DNA of 64,000 nt from Legionella maioricensis (GTDB taxonomy: Bacteria > Pseudomonadota > Gammaproteobacteria > Legionellales > Legionellaceae), in contig NZ_JAJKBJ010000019.1 in NCBI RefSeq assembly GCF_023618015.1, positions 1 to 64,000 on the forward strand, written 5' to 3'. Shown one piece after another: positions 26,499 through 35,730 of this stretch. A model generated the notes under the pieces. That model worked only from the letters and a program-made list of their open reading frames with translations, made no database searches and had not been told where the DNA came from. Both the position numbers and the translations under genes were made by a program. How positions within the stretch are numbered: the first letter of the stretch is position 1; every line of letters starts with the position of its first letter.

Positions 26499-27167
26499 TC
26501 ATAAATTCCAATCAATGGGGGTACGGCCATTTGCTTTTAAAAAGTCGTTCGTTTTGGAAAAGTGGCGGCAACCAAAAAAGCCTTGGTGCACCGAAAAAGG
26601 AGACGGATGCGCTGCGGTTAATACCAGATGTTTGTTTTCACTAATCAAAACATTTTTATTTTTCGCATGAGCTCCCCACAATAAAAATACCAGCGGTTGG
26701 GAATGATGATTTAATTTCCGAATCACATTATCCGTAAAAGTAGTCCAACCTATTTTAGAGTGAGACTGCGGCTTGTTCTGTTCAACACTTAACGATGTAT
26801 TCAGCAACAAAACTCCCTGATTTGCCCATTTTTTTAAACATCCGTGCATAGGTATGGACACATTCAAATCATTTTTCAACTCCTGAAAAATATTTTTCAA
26901 AGAGGGGGGCGGCTTAACACCCGGTTTTACGGAAAAAGAAAGGCCATGAGCCTGCCCGGGGCCGTGGTAGGGATCTTGTCCCAAAATAACCACTTTAACT
27001 TGCTCATAAGGTGTTTCTTTAAACGCATTGAATAGTTCATTTTGAGCAGGATAAATGATTTTACCCGCGTTTTTTTCCTCGGCTAGAAATTGCAGAATGG
27101 ATGTGAAGTAGGGCTGTGATTTCTCATCGCCTAAAATATCAGCCCAGGTAGTAACAGAATCCGGCAT
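26499..27167 (-). CDS. ung: Uracil-DNA glycosylase, family 1
   Basis: 222 residues. Removes uracil from DNA. Motif A GQDPYHGPGQAHGLSFSV (about 63-80) with the catalytic Asp65, LLLNTSLSVE, and the Leu loop HPSPFSVHQGFFGC (about 188-201) with catalytic His are all present. Start ATG 27167. Single gene facing the small secreted protein gene. Confidence 0.95.
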   Translation of the reverse strand: MPDSVTTWADILGDEKSQPYFTSILQFLAEEKNAGKIIYPAQNELFNAFKETPYEQVKVVILGQDPYHGPGQAHGLSFSVKPGVKPPPSLKNIFQELKNDLNVSIPMHGCLKKWANQGVLLLNTSLSVEQNKPQSHSKIGWTTFTDNVIRKLNHHSQPLVFLLWGAHAKNKNVLISENKHLVLTAAHPSPFSVHQGFFGCRHFSKTNDFLKANGRTPIDWNL

Positions 27168-27584
27168 GGCGAGCTCGCAGTTTATTAGGAATAAGATCCT
27201 AACACAGCTTAGAAATGAAATAAATTGACCCGGGAAGTAAGGCTAGGCTCTATGGAAGTTAGTATTCCTTATAATATTGAGTGGGGATAATCAAATTCAT
27301 TTGTATTAAATTGGGGCGGTTGATCCTTCATCTTTTAAGAATGCAAGGTCGAGAGACTAATGGTCAACAGTCCTTAACATCGTTGAGTTAAAAAAAAATT
27401 AATTTATCGATTAATTAACTATAAAATTTAAGAAAATAAATCAATAATGGTGCTTAAGAAATTGATGATATTGAATTTATGCTGAAATAGGTTCCATCAA
27501 TAAGGATAGCAAAGTAATATGCCCGAATGTATGACGGCTTTTTACTAAAAATAATTAATAATAAAGAATGGATTTAAATACTTT
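27168..27584. other. 417-bp AT-rich divergent promoter region
   Basis: Lies between the ung and beta-lactamase genes. Very AT-rich in its second half (27380-27470). No hidden gene, REP or clear promoter pair recognised. Confidence 0.5.
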
Positions 27585-28655
27585 ATGAACATATCATTCC
27601 TGCACTATGCCAACAGGTTAGGGATAAAGAGTTTCTTAGCCTGTGGGATTATTGGTTTTGTGTTTTCTATGGGGTGCTTTGCTGCCAATAGCGATGCTGA
27701 ACTTGCTAAAAAAATTGCTGCCATTGAAAAAAAATCAAACTCTATAATGGGCATTACGGCCATTTATATAGAGAAAAATAAGACGGTGGCTCATAATAGT
27801 GATAAGCGTTTTTTTATGGCAAGTACCATTAAATTGCCAATTGCCTTAGCTTTTTTGCATCGTGTGGATGAAAAAAAAGACTCATTAAGCCGGGTGATCA
27901 AACTCGATTTACATAATTCTGTTCCTGGTTCTGGAGCCTTATATCATTTATTTGAGAAAAGAAAGCTCAGCATGTCTTTGCAACAAATACTCAAGCATAT
28001 GCTCAGTAATAGTGATAACAGTGCAAGCGATACTATATTACATGCAGTTAACGGTCCTGAGTATGTGACAAAACGCATGTATGCCCTGGGCTTCAAAAAT
28101 ATCTTAATCAATCGTTCCATCCTTGAAATGTTCCTGGATACCAATCATGTGGATCATTCCTTTTTGAAAAAGCCTCGTCCGGTATTTTCCTGGCAAAAAA
28201 AATTTAACAGTATTCCTCTGGAGCAAAAGAAATTGGCTTGGCAGCGTTTTGAAAATGACGTTCGTGATACAACGACACCTTCAGATATGGCCAAACTGTT
28301 AGTAAAAATATATAAAAATCAGGCGCTTTCAGAATCCAGTACCAAAGTTCTGATGAAGATTATGGAGCAATGCCGAACGGGTAGAAGCAGAATCAGAGGA
28401 TTACTCCCTGCCAATGTAAAAGTGGCCCATAAAACAGGGACATGGGCGATATATGAACAAGACTATTTAAGATATGTAGGTTCTAAAAAGCTCTATCGCT
28501 TTGCCAGTGATGTCGGAATTATCACCTTGCCTCATAATAAAGGACATATTGCGATTGCTATCTATGTTAAATCTCAAGCGGCCAGCGATTATTCGCGCAG
28601 TCATGCTATAGCATTAGCCAGTCGAGCTATTTACGATCATTTTATGAGACAGTGA
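27585..28655 (+). CDS. Class A-type serine beta-lactamase with enlarged omega loop
   Basis: 356 residues. Signal peptide to about Ala33. Active-site motifs: Ser80-Thr-Ile-Lys83 (S70-x-x-K73), Ser143-Asp-Asn145 (SDN) and Lys283-Thr-Gly285 (KTG) followed by Thr. DTTTP (228-232) marks the end of the omega loop. The likely general base is Glu181 (ILEMFL), but 47 residues separate it from DTTTP against about 13 in TEM, so the loop carries some 34 extra residues. Periplasmic hydrolysis of penicillins or cephalosporins is expected; the spectrum cannot be read from sequence. Confidence 0.82.
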   Translation: MNISFLHYANRLGIKSFLACGIIGFVFSMGCFAANSDAELAKKIAAIEKKSNSIMGITAIYIEKNKTVAHNSDKRFFMASTIKLPIALAFLHRVDEKKDSLSRVIKLDLHNSVPGSGALYHLFEKRKLSMSLQQILKHMLSNSDNSASDTILHAVNGPEYVTKRMYALGFKNILINRSILEMFLDTNHVDHSFLKKPRPVFSWQKKFNSIPLEQKKLAWQRFENDVRDTTTPSDMAKLLVKIYKNQALSESSTKVLMKIMEQCRTGRSRIRGLLPANVKVAHKTGTWAIYEQDYLRYVGSKKLYRFASDVGIITLPHNKGHIAIAIYVKSQAASDYSRSHAIALASRAIYDHFMRQ

Positions 28656-29074
28656 ATGACTAGAGCATTCTAACTCTCCCAGTGACATAGGCGTCATACC
28701 ACTCCCAAATAACGTGTCAAGTGTCTGTTGCTTGGCACCGAAAGCCTGGATTATGCTGCGCTAATCTAGGCTACAAAAGCTTAATTTAATGGCAATGAGC
28801 CGTCAATCTAAGGACATTTTTCTTGTTATAAGCCTTTCACGTAAAAAAACACATATCACATAAAAATACCCTATTTTTGCTGATGCAGGCTTTCAACGCC
28901 TTTTATTTGCGCAGAAGCCCTTTTTTTGCGCAAACTGCCTCTGTATAATCTACTCTATAGTGTTCTGTATTTGATGATGCAGATCTTCTAATGGACCAGC
29001 ATCTATAAGCTCGGTAATGAGTAATTCGTAGTTCTGGAAAAGTAATTATAGCGAGTAACTAGGGGCTAAAAATA
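28656..29074. other. 419-bp intergenic stretch with a REP-like hairpin
   Basis: 28747-28776 holds CCTGGATTATGCTGCGCTAA-type inverted repeat ending in GGCTAC, that is GTAG at the foot on the minus strand. A TATAAT at 28944-28949 may be a -10 box of the next gene but lacks a good -35. No gene seen. Confidence 0.5.
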
Positions 29075-29821
29075 ATGAAGCAGTACATCTGGTTTCATCC
29101 TCTCTATATCAGTGAAACACCTGAACCTGTCATTATCGGACAAATGAATAATGCGAAAAAACACAATTACATCATTTTGCAAGAAAAAGAACTTGAGCAA
29201 GTTGGTGCCACGGATCATTTAACTATTACCGGCCATTCAACGTCACCGAAGCCGAACGAGGGAGATGACCAGGGTTTATATATTCAAGGAGAAACTGCTG
29301 AGCAATGTGTGGCGAGGTTGGTAACATCAGGTCTTAGTTTCGCTCCTAAGATATTATCGATAGAGTCCTGCAAGGCCGCTGTGGACGATGGTATCGCCCG
29401 CAAGCTGTCTCTCCATCCGTTTTTTAAAAATAGCCTCATTGAAGCTAATCCAGGAGGTATTGGTAGAAATCCCGGTTATCTTAGCTGGAATGGAATGACT
29501 GTTGATAGTTTTGGTCGAGTGGTACTGCGGGAAAAAATAAATCCTTGGCTTTTTTTGCTGCGAGGAACTGTTGTTGCAGAACGTCGTCATGCAAGCTACA
29601 AACTACAGGATATTATACAAACAATAATGCCCCCGGATTTTCATGAGCTTTTCTTCTCTTATTATAACTCAGGTATTTTCGGGGGCCGGGTGGGCCGATA
29701 TTGTTTCTTTACTGGAAATAAAATCACTTTGGAGCGAGCCTTGATTTTGGCTAATGAAAAGCCGGAGTCTTCTACTGCTAAAGCATTAGATTCCTTGTCT
29801 GAAAGAATATCATTAGATTAA
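29075..29821 (+). CDS. C80-like cysteine peptidase-fold protein, effector candidate
   Basis: 248 residues. A strand ending in GHS (LTITGHS, His54) and a second ending in SC (ILSIESC, Cys99) are 45 residues apart, with an amphipathic helix TAEQCVARLV between. This is the clan CD order (His then Cys) and matches the self-cleaving toxin peptidase pattern of C80 (GHG ... AxxLA ... IS-x-x-x-C). The C-terminal 110 residues are unassigned. No signal peptide. An effector role is inferred from the host-range context and the toxin-like fold. Confidence 0.55.
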   Translation: MKQYIWFHPLYISETPEPVIIGQMNNAKKHNYIILQEKELEQVGATDHLTITGHSTSPKPNEGDDQGLYIQGETAEQCVARLVTSGLSFAPKILSIESCKAAVDDGIARKLSLHPFFKNSLIEANPGGIGRNPGYLSWNGMTVDSFGRVVLREKINPWLFLLRGTVVAERRHASYKLQDIIQTIMPPDFHELFFSYYNSGIFGGRVGRYCFFTGNKITLERALILANEKPESSTAKALDSLSERISLD

Positions 29822-29895
29822 TCCCGTCTTTGCGAGCGTAGCAATCCAGGCCGAGTCTTGCTTGAAAATCGTATTGGATTGTTTCGCTAAGTCGG
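29822..29895. repeat. Worn copy of a genus-type interspersed palindrome
   Basis: CCCGTCTTTGCGAGCGTAGCAATCCAG faces (inverted, in part) ATTGGATTGTTTCGCTAAG. This is the pattern GTCATTGCGAGCGAAGC-AATCC common between genes in Legionella-like genomes. It lies between convergent genes. Confidence 0.5.
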
Positions 29896-29907
29896 TTAAT
29901 TTAGAGT

Positions 29908-30558
29908 TTATTCTTCTATTACATCTTCCTCATTGGATAAAAACTTATCCTGATGATCGATAACAAAACCAGCAAAAATGCGGACGATGCGATCATCAAT
30001 TTTTTCTGGATAATGAACGGAAACACTCCAGGTATTATCGCTAAAGTTTCGATTCAGTTCAGCAATGGGGTGAGGATTGGTGCTTGATGCCAAAATAACA
30101 AATCGGCTGAAATCCGGGTTAGCATAGGCAACACCAATTTGAGTTGCTTTTCCGGCTTCATCATATTCGTAAATGTTAAATTTTGCTGATTCAAAGGTGG
30201 CTAAATCACCATCAATCAAACCGATTTGCACGCCACGAGTATCGTAGATATCAATGTCTTTAGCCCAATGATACACAGAGCCTAGAGAAATGATTCGAGT
30301 AATCCCCGTTGCTTGCCATCCATCTTTATTGGATAAATCATAGTTGGTACGAATACGAAAGGCACTTTTTTTTACTGAACCGGGATAAGTTTCTTTTAGC
30401 GGTGAGTTAATCTGATAGACCTCAGAAAATTTATAAACGTCTTTGGTGATCAAAAAATCATAAGGATGATCTTCATGAACGCCATAGCTATCTGCAATAG
30501 CCAAGGGGGATAATATTGTAAATAGAACAAATAACCATGAACCTACCACTTTCCGCAT
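29908..30558 (-). CDS. Secreted LURP-one/tubby-like hypothetical protein
   Basis: 216 residues from ATG 30558, which has AGGGAGTG 6 bases upstream; the TTG at 30576 is rejected. Signal peptide (MRKVVGSWLFVLFTILSPLAIA). The mature part is beta-rich with repeated strand-turn units such as DIDIYDTRGVQIGLIDGDL and FNIYEYDEAGKATQIG, loosely like LURP-one-related barrels. The C-terminus is acidic (NEEDVIEE). Function unknown; periplasmic or secreted. Confidence 0.6.
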   Translation of the reverse strand: MRKVVGSWLFVLFTILSPLAIADSYGVHEDHPYDFLITKDVYKFSEVYQINSPLKETYPGSVKKSAFRIRTNYDLSNKDGWQATGITRIISLGSVYHWAKDIDIYDTRGVQIGLIDGDLATFESAKFNIYEYDEAGKATQIGVAYANPDFSRFVILASSTNPHPIAELNRNFSDNTWSVSVHYPEKIDDRIVRIFAGFVIDHQDKFLSNEEDVIEE

Positions 30559-30785
30559 GTTACACTCCCTAATCAATTTAATAATGGTTCAGCAAGACAT
30601 CTGTGCAGTTATAAAAAGTTAAAAGCAGAGAATAAAATCTAAAATAATCAATATTCTCCGCGTACCTTATTTCAGGCAAAAGTATAATAAATCAAATTTA
30701 TTAAGGGATTATTAAGTAGCGGCGTTTTATCATGCTATGATAAATCGTTGAGGCGTACCTATTAATTTTAATCTACTTCTTTAAT

Positions 30786-31454
30786 ATGAAAATTATTACA
30801 TCTATTGCATTTTTTATAAGTATCTTTTTTATAAATACCTCGGGCCATGCCTTTTCTTGTTATGATCCGCAGGTAATTCATCAAAAACCCATTCAATTTA
30901 ATAAGGAACGCATTGCTTTAACGCGTGACTACCAATTAACCCATTATGGTATCGATTCTAAATCGATTGAAATTGAGCCTAAAATGATTGTGGTGCATTG
31001 GACCTGCATACCCAGGCTCGATGTTACTTTTCGCATCTTTGATTCGCCAGCCTTACCGAAAAACTCTCCGCGGCGAAGTGAAATACCTGGAGATTTAAAT
31101 GTTTCAAGTCATTTTTTAGTTGACCGAGATGGAAGTATCTATCAGCTCATGCCAGAAACCTGGATGGCAAGGCATGTCATTGGCCTTAATCATTATGCAA
31201 TTGGTATTGAGAATATTGGTGGAGTTGATGGAAAGGATGATTTAACTGAAAAACAAGCTAGAGCCAATGCCTATCTTGTATGCTATTTGAAGAAAAAATA
31301 TCCCACAATAAAACATGTTATTGGGCATAATGAGTATTTACGGTATAAAAAAACCTCTTTGTGGCTCGAGAAAGATCCCGCTTATCAGACCGATAAAACA
31401 GATCCTGGACCACTATTTGTCAGCAAAGTAAAAAAATTAATTGCCAAATCCTAG
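30786..31454 (+). CDS. Secreted N-acetylmuramoyl-L-alanine amidase, PGRP/Amidase_2 type
   Basis: 222 residues. Signal peptide about 1-23 (IITSIAFFISIFFINTSGHA). The Amidase_2 domain follows: first zinc His in MIVVHWTC, SSHFLVDRDGSIYQLMPE, AIGIENIGG, VIGHNEY, and KTDPGP with its catalytic-site Asp-Pro-Gly. It cuts the bond between MurNAc and L-Ala in peptidoglycan. It may act in the periplasm or be exported. Lys-rich C-terminus. Single gene. Confidence 0.85.
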   Translation: MKIITSIAFFISIFFINTSGHAFSCYDPQVIHQKPIQFNKERIALTRDYQLTHYGIDSKSIEIEPKMIVVHWTCIPRLDVTFRIFDSPALPKNSPRRSEIPGDLNVSSHFLVDRDGSIYQLMPETWMARHVIGLNHYAIGIENIGGVDGKDDLTEKQARANAYLVCYLKKKYPTIKHVIGHNEYLRYKKTSLWLEKDPAYQTDKTDPGPLFVSKVKKLIAKS

Positions 31455-31577
31455 GTCAAAAATAGCGCTTGCTTTGTGTTTAATGAAGGAATTTAATAGT
31501 TGAGTTTATTTTTTTAGAGTCACAACGAGACTGGATTGAATGTAACTTCGTCATTTACTCGTGGCATAGGAAATCCC

Positions 31578-32735
31578 ATGAAAAATACAACTTTAGCCCG
31601 GAAGCTGTTTTGTTTTATTACTGCATTGTTTGTTGCAGCCTTTGCAAAGGCAGGTTCTCCGCTGTTTACTTTAACTCCTCTTACCCCTAAAGCAATTCAG
31701 GTATCTGTTCTAGGGACTGCATCGGTTCAGTATCGCGTCGAAAATCAGTCCTCCAAGTCTCATACTGTCGTGATGACGCCTATTCCTGGCATTACCCAAA
31801 TAACAAATAATGGAAATTGTCCTAACCCTTTTGTTCTTAATGCCAAACAGGCATGCACCCTGACCTTGGCGGTGAACGGCAACAGCTTAGCGGGTAATGT
31901 TCAACGCGGGCCTATAGTATGTCAGCAAACAACAGATGGCAGTCGCGGTCTCTGCTATCAACCCAGTGCCATCAACAGTTTGAATATTACTCTTTCTGCC
32001 CCAGTCCAATATTTATATGCAGGTGCTGTCAATGGCAATGTGTATTATTCACTAAATAATGGTTCCACTTGGACTGCTACGCCACAATCACCCGGGGCCG
32101 GCAGCCCGGTTAATAGTATTTTTGCTACTAATACCACGTTATATGCCGGCTGTCAGAACGGTAATGTGTACTATTCCTTCAATCAAGGAGGGAGTTGGAA
32201 TCAGACCAGTTCACCTGATGGCAGTACCGTTAATACGGTCTTTGCTACGAGTGACACTCTTTATGCAGGAACTGCTAATGGCAATGTGATGTATTCCACT
32301 AATTGGGGGGCAACCTGGAATGCGACCGGTACCAAACCGGATGGTAGTGCGGTGAATAGTATTTTTGTGGTATCGGCTCAAATGCTTTATGCCGGTACTG
32401 CGAATGGGAATGTGGTGTATTCTACCAACGGGGGAGCAACCTGGAATACTACTGTTGCCAAACCAGACACCAGTGCGGTCACGAGCGTTTTTGTTACCAG
32501 CACTGCTTTATATATTGGTACGGCAGATGAATACGTCTATACAAACACTTCGCTGACGGGAAGTAATGCATGGACTACCTTTGCACAGTCAGTTTATAGC
32601 CTGTATGTTAATTCTACCGGTAATGTTATCGCTGCTGGAACACAGGGCGGTTATGTGTTCTCGTTAATTAATGGAAATGAACTGGGTTTTGTAACCTACA
32701 GCTCCATTAATAGTGTCTTTTTATTGATAGCATAA
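31578..32735 (+). CDS. Secreted beta-propeller (BNR-like repeat) protein
   Basis: 385 residues from ATG 31578 (AGGAAA upstream); a TTG at 31536 is rejected. Signal peptide about 1-26. Residues 28-130 share the Cys-containing N-terminal module of the DUF1566-like protein at 15.5 kb (GITQITNNGNCPNPF, CTLTLAVNGN, GPIVCQQ). Then at least five repeats of about 41 residues follow, each LYAGxxNGNVxYSxNxGxTW, starting near 32010, 32136, 32262, 32385 and 32508. This is the sialidase/Asp-box or YCF48-type propeller blade. Likely secreted with the protease gene 38 bases downstream. Confidence 0.75.
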   Translation: MKNTTLARKLFCFITALFVAAFAKAGSPLFTLTPLTPKAIQVSVLGTASVQYRVENQSSKSHTVVMTPIPGITQITNNGNCPNPFVLNAKQACTLTLAVNGNSLAGNVQRGPIVCQQTTDGSRGLCYQPSAINSLNITLSAPVQYLYAGAVNGNVYYSLNNGSTWTATPQSPGAGSPVNSIFATNTTLYAGCQNGNVYYSFNQGGSWNQTSSPDGSTVNTVFATSDTLYAGTANGNVMYSTNWGATWNATGTKPDGSAVNSIFVVSAQMLYAGTANGNVVYSTNGGATWNTTVAKPDTSAVTSVFVTSTALYIGTADEYVYTNTSLTGSNAWTTFAQSVYSLYVNSTGNVIAAGTQGGYVFSLINGNELGFVTYSSINSVFLLIA

Positions 32736-32773
32736 ATGCTTTTAGCTGGAAATAACCACATTGGAGGTGTGGC

Positions 32774-34747
32774 ATGATGAAACGATGGTCGGCTGTCCTA
32801 TTGTCGCTTATTGGGTTTACAACTATTGCTGATGCAAAATCAGTCATGAGTCGAATGGAGCTTCCCAGTCCAGGTGCATCATTAATACAGCAGGCTAAAT
32901 TTATCGCGCCTATGAACTCTAAGCAAAAAATAAATTTTACGGTTTGGTTGAAATTAAGGAATAAGGAACAATTAGATCAATTAACCAACGATATTTATAA
33001 TCCGAATAGTGCAAACTACCAAAAATTTTTGACCTATGATGAATTTAATCAGCACTATGCTCCGAGTCAGGAAGTAGAGAATAAAGTATTGCACTATTTC
33101 ACTGCTCAAAAAATGCGGGCAAAAATCGTCAATCATAGTGTACGCGTTACCGCTACTGTAGCCCAGATTGAGCAAGTCCTTCAAATTAAACTTAATCAAT
33201 ACCGCTATCAAAACAGAACCGTTTATGCCAATGCTACTCCACCTACATTAAGTTTGGATGTGGCACAAGAAGTCGCAGAAATTTCTGGTTTAAGTAATAT
33301 AGTCCGTTACCTGCCCGCTTTGCGCGCACGACCAACGGGTAACAATTCAAAAGAAGCATTTAAATCGCACGATCTCAATTTTGTTTGGGATTCATTTATT
33401 CCATCAGCACAACCGACTACCCGGTCCTTCACTGGTTTCACCGGCCCGTATTTACAAACTGCTTATAATCTTGCCCAGATAGCGCCAATCCAGGGTAATA
33501 CGATTAATGGGGCAGGGCAGACGCTGGTGATCATCGATGCATGCGGGAGCAATAGTGCAGCGCAAATCACCGCAGATGCCAACTTATATAATGGATCAGC
33601 CATTACTCCCCTTAACTTAACTGGAACATCAAGAAATTTTGCCGTAATTAATCCCGATGGGAGTGACTATACAACTTGTGGAACTCCTGGAACAACGGGC
33701 TGGGAAAGTGAAATAGCCCTGGATGTTGAAGCCTCTCACACACTAGCCTATGGCGCGAATACTGTTCTGGTTCTAGCGGCAAGTGATACGGCTCCTTTAG
33801 ATGCTGCAGTTCATGATGTGATTAACACGCTTATCAGTAATAACTACACTATTGCAGGATTTTCCAATGCCTATGTGGTTTCTAATAGCTGGGGTATTTC
33901 AGAGCTAAGCGCAGGCCATTCTCCAGCTATGGAAGCAGCTTTGCAAACAGCGGCAGCCTTTGGAATAAGTTTTAATTTTTCTACGGGAGACTGTGGGGAT
34001 GGCACTTATAATTCCTCATGGCCGTGTTCTGCAGCAGCAGAAGCTTATGTGGAATTTCCAGCCAGCTCTGCCTTTACAACTGCAGTGGGCGGAACCAGTG
34101 CTTTTGTAGATAATAATTGGAATTATGCATTTGAAGCTCTGTGGGGCTCCTATTATTCGGGTAATTTTTATGCAGGAACTACCGGCGGTATCAGTAAGTT
34201 TTACGGTCCGGTAAGCTGGCAGAGCTCTATTATGAATTTTACTGCAGGTGGCTATAATAACGGCACCGTTGGCTTTTATAATAAGCGTGCTGTGCCGGAT
34301 ATAGCCATGTTAGCCGACCCCTACACCGGACTGACTATTTATGAAGGAGGGCAATCTTTCGTATATGGCGGTACCAGCCTGGCATGTCCTTTGTTTTCTG
34401 GGACACTAACCTTACTCAATCAAGAACGGATGCTGTTAAATGGTAATAGACCCCGACCCATTGGTCAGGCTGCTCCTTATCTGTATACCAATAACAGTAC
34501 CTTACTCAATGCACAAGCACTTCGTCTGATTTCCCCCCCTCACCTTATTATCGAGGGAGCGAGGCGTCCTCCTGCTGGCGCGCCCTTATCGGCATTCAAG
34601 ATTTATGATACCGCGTATGGCTATGAGCTCACTTTCGGGTGGGATTCATCAATGACTTTAGCTCCGGAAAATCAATTTTGGAATGATGGTGTTGGAGTTG
34701 GCTCGCCCTATTTACCTAACTTTATTCCTACTATGGCGACGATGTAA
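32774..34747 (+). CDS. Secreted sedolisin (S53) serine protease with prodomain
   Basis: 657 residues. Signal peptide about 1-21. Pro-kumamolisin domain about 30-180 (FTVWLKLRNKEQLDQL, YNPNSANYQKFLT). The mature S53 domain shows the catalytic Glu313 and Asp317 (WESEIALDVE), oxyanion Asp406 (STGDCGDG) and nucleophile Ser535 (YGGTSLACP). Glu/Asp spacing of four is as in sedolisin. It acts best at acid pH in known members, which fits a phagosome or secreted type II substrate (inference). GGAGGTGTGGC precedes the start. Probably one mRNA with the propeller gene. Confidence 0.9.
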   Translation: MMKRWSAVLLSLIGFTTIADAKSVMSRMELPSPGASLIQQAKFIAPMNSKQKINFTVWLKLRNKEQLDQLTNDIYNPNSANYQKFLTYDEFNQHYAPSQEVENKVLHYFTAQKMRAKIVNHSVRVTATVAQIEQVLQIKLNQYRYQNRTVYANATPPTLSLDVAQEVAEISGLSNIVRYLPALRARPTGNNSKEAFKSHDLNFVWDSFIPSAQPTTRSFTGFTGPYLQTAYNLAQIAPIQGNTINGAGQTLVIIDACGSNSAAQITADANLYNGSAITPLNLTGTSRNFAVINPDGSDYTTCGTPGTTGWESEIALDVEASHTLAYGANTVLVLAASDTAPLDAAVHDVINTLISNNYTIAGFSNAYVVSNSWGISELSAGHSPAMEAALQTAAAFGISFNFSTGDCGDGTYNSSWPCSAAAEAYVEFPASSAFTTAVGGTSAFVDNNWNYAFEALWGSYYSGNFYAGTTGGISKFYGPVSWQSSIMNFTAGGYNNGTVGFYNKRAVPDIAMLADPYTGLTIYEGGQSFVYGGTSLACPLFSGTLTLLNQERMLLNGNRPRPIGQAAPYLYTNNSTLLNAQALRLISPPHLIIEGARRPPAGAPLSAFKIYDTAYGYELTFGWDSSMTLAPENQFWNDGVGVGSPYLPNFIPTMATM

Positions 34748-34789
34748 CGACAAAAAAATCTATTTTTGAGTTCCTACTGATACTAAATG

Positions 34790-34822
34790 CCTACGTCCCG
34801 ACGACTAGCCGCGGGACGTAGG
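34790..34822. repeat. REP-like hairpin between convergent genes
   Basis: CCTACGTCCCG (34790-34800) pairs with CGGGACGTAGG (34812-34822) in an 11-bp stem with an 11-base loop. CTAC/GTAG lies at the foot. It sits 43 bases after the sedolisin stop and may end both transcripts. Confidence 0.65.
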
Positions 34823-34840
34823 GGGATAAAGCGAAATCAT

Positions 34841-35143
34841 TCAATAACAACTGGGTAAATTCTCAAGATTATCCGTTTCTACGCCATTTTCCATCGTGCA
34901 AAGGTATGGCTCAATACCAAGCAATCCTTTTTTATTGATGACCTGCACGTTAATTCGACTTCCGTTGTTGGTAACATAAAAAGAGCATTTTTCATTTTCA
35001 ATCATAGCAATTACAGTATGGATGGAAATGGTCTTAAGACCTGCACGTGGATCTTTATAGCCGATCTCTGTGATCTCATGATGAATATCTTGCAAAAGGC
35101 CAGTAGGTCGTTTTATACATACAATTTCATACGCAGGGGTCAT
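34841..35143 (-). CDS. DUF3892-type small protein
   Basis: 100 residues. The start YEIVCIKRP and DIHHEITEIGY with a following hydrophobic helix (ISIHTVIAMIE) and a strand pair FYVTNNG-x-RINVQVI match the DUF3892 family of small proteins of unknown role. The tail is acidic with one Cys near the end (LPSCY). No signal peptide. ATTAAGGATAAT gives a fair ribosome site. Confidence 0.6.
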   Translation of the reverse strand: MTPAYEIVCIKRPTGLLQDIHHEITEIGYKDPRAGLKTISIHTVIAMIENEKCSFYVTNNGSRINVQVINKKGLLGIEPYLCTMENGVETDNLENLPSCY

Positions 35144-35203
35144 TATTATCCTTAATAGTTCCTTTTGATAGTACCGATTATAATATGTTTTTTTATTATT
35201 TCA

Positions 35204-35572
35204 TCATCTTACAATCAACAGACGTCTTACCGGGGGAGAGGTACCAAATTTTTTAAAACACTCCGCTCCTATTGATTTCATCGCGACGCAGGGAAATATG
35301 GTATTAACGGAACTGGCGGATATTTGAATAGTAAAAGACTTGCCATTGGTACAGGCAATATTCCAGTAGGCCGCATCATATAAATCCATGCCTTGGAAAA
35401 AGGACTCGGTGGGGAGGCATGGTTCGCCAGCCGCATTGATAATATTGCTTAAGATTTGGGTTTTTTGTTGGGGTGTTCTACTTAACAAGATCTCATTGGC
35501 AACATTGGCGTAGGTACAAGGAGCAATTGCAGCGATCATCGATACCATAATAGTCATCACATACTTACTCAT
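35204..35572 (-). CDS. Small secreted Cys-containing hypothetical protein
   Basis: 122 residues. Signal peptide about 1-22 (TIMVSMIAAIAPCTYA). The mature part has four Cys (GEPCLPTE, NIACTNG, FPCVAM and AECFKKF), consistent with two disulfides in the periplasm. YWNIACTNGKSFTIQI recalls small secreted proteins often found in Legionella, but no family is named. Basic C-terminal end. Confidence 0.6.
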   Translation of the reverse strand: MSKYVMTIMVSMIAAIAPCTYANVANEILLSRTPQQKTQILSNIINAAGEPCLPTESFFQGMDLYDAAYWNIACTNGKSFTIQISASSVNTIFPCVAMKSIGAECFKKFGTSPPVRRLLIVR

Positions 35573-35730
35573 AATGCATCCTTACGTTGAGTTGCATCGA
35601 CGCAATATATTTAGCCTATATGATGTTATTGTAGAATATACAGAAGATTTCCACTTGGAATGGAGCACTTCAAGGCTGCTGCAATGTGGTAAGTCTATGA
35701 ATAATTTGGAGAACACCTGAATAAATAATT

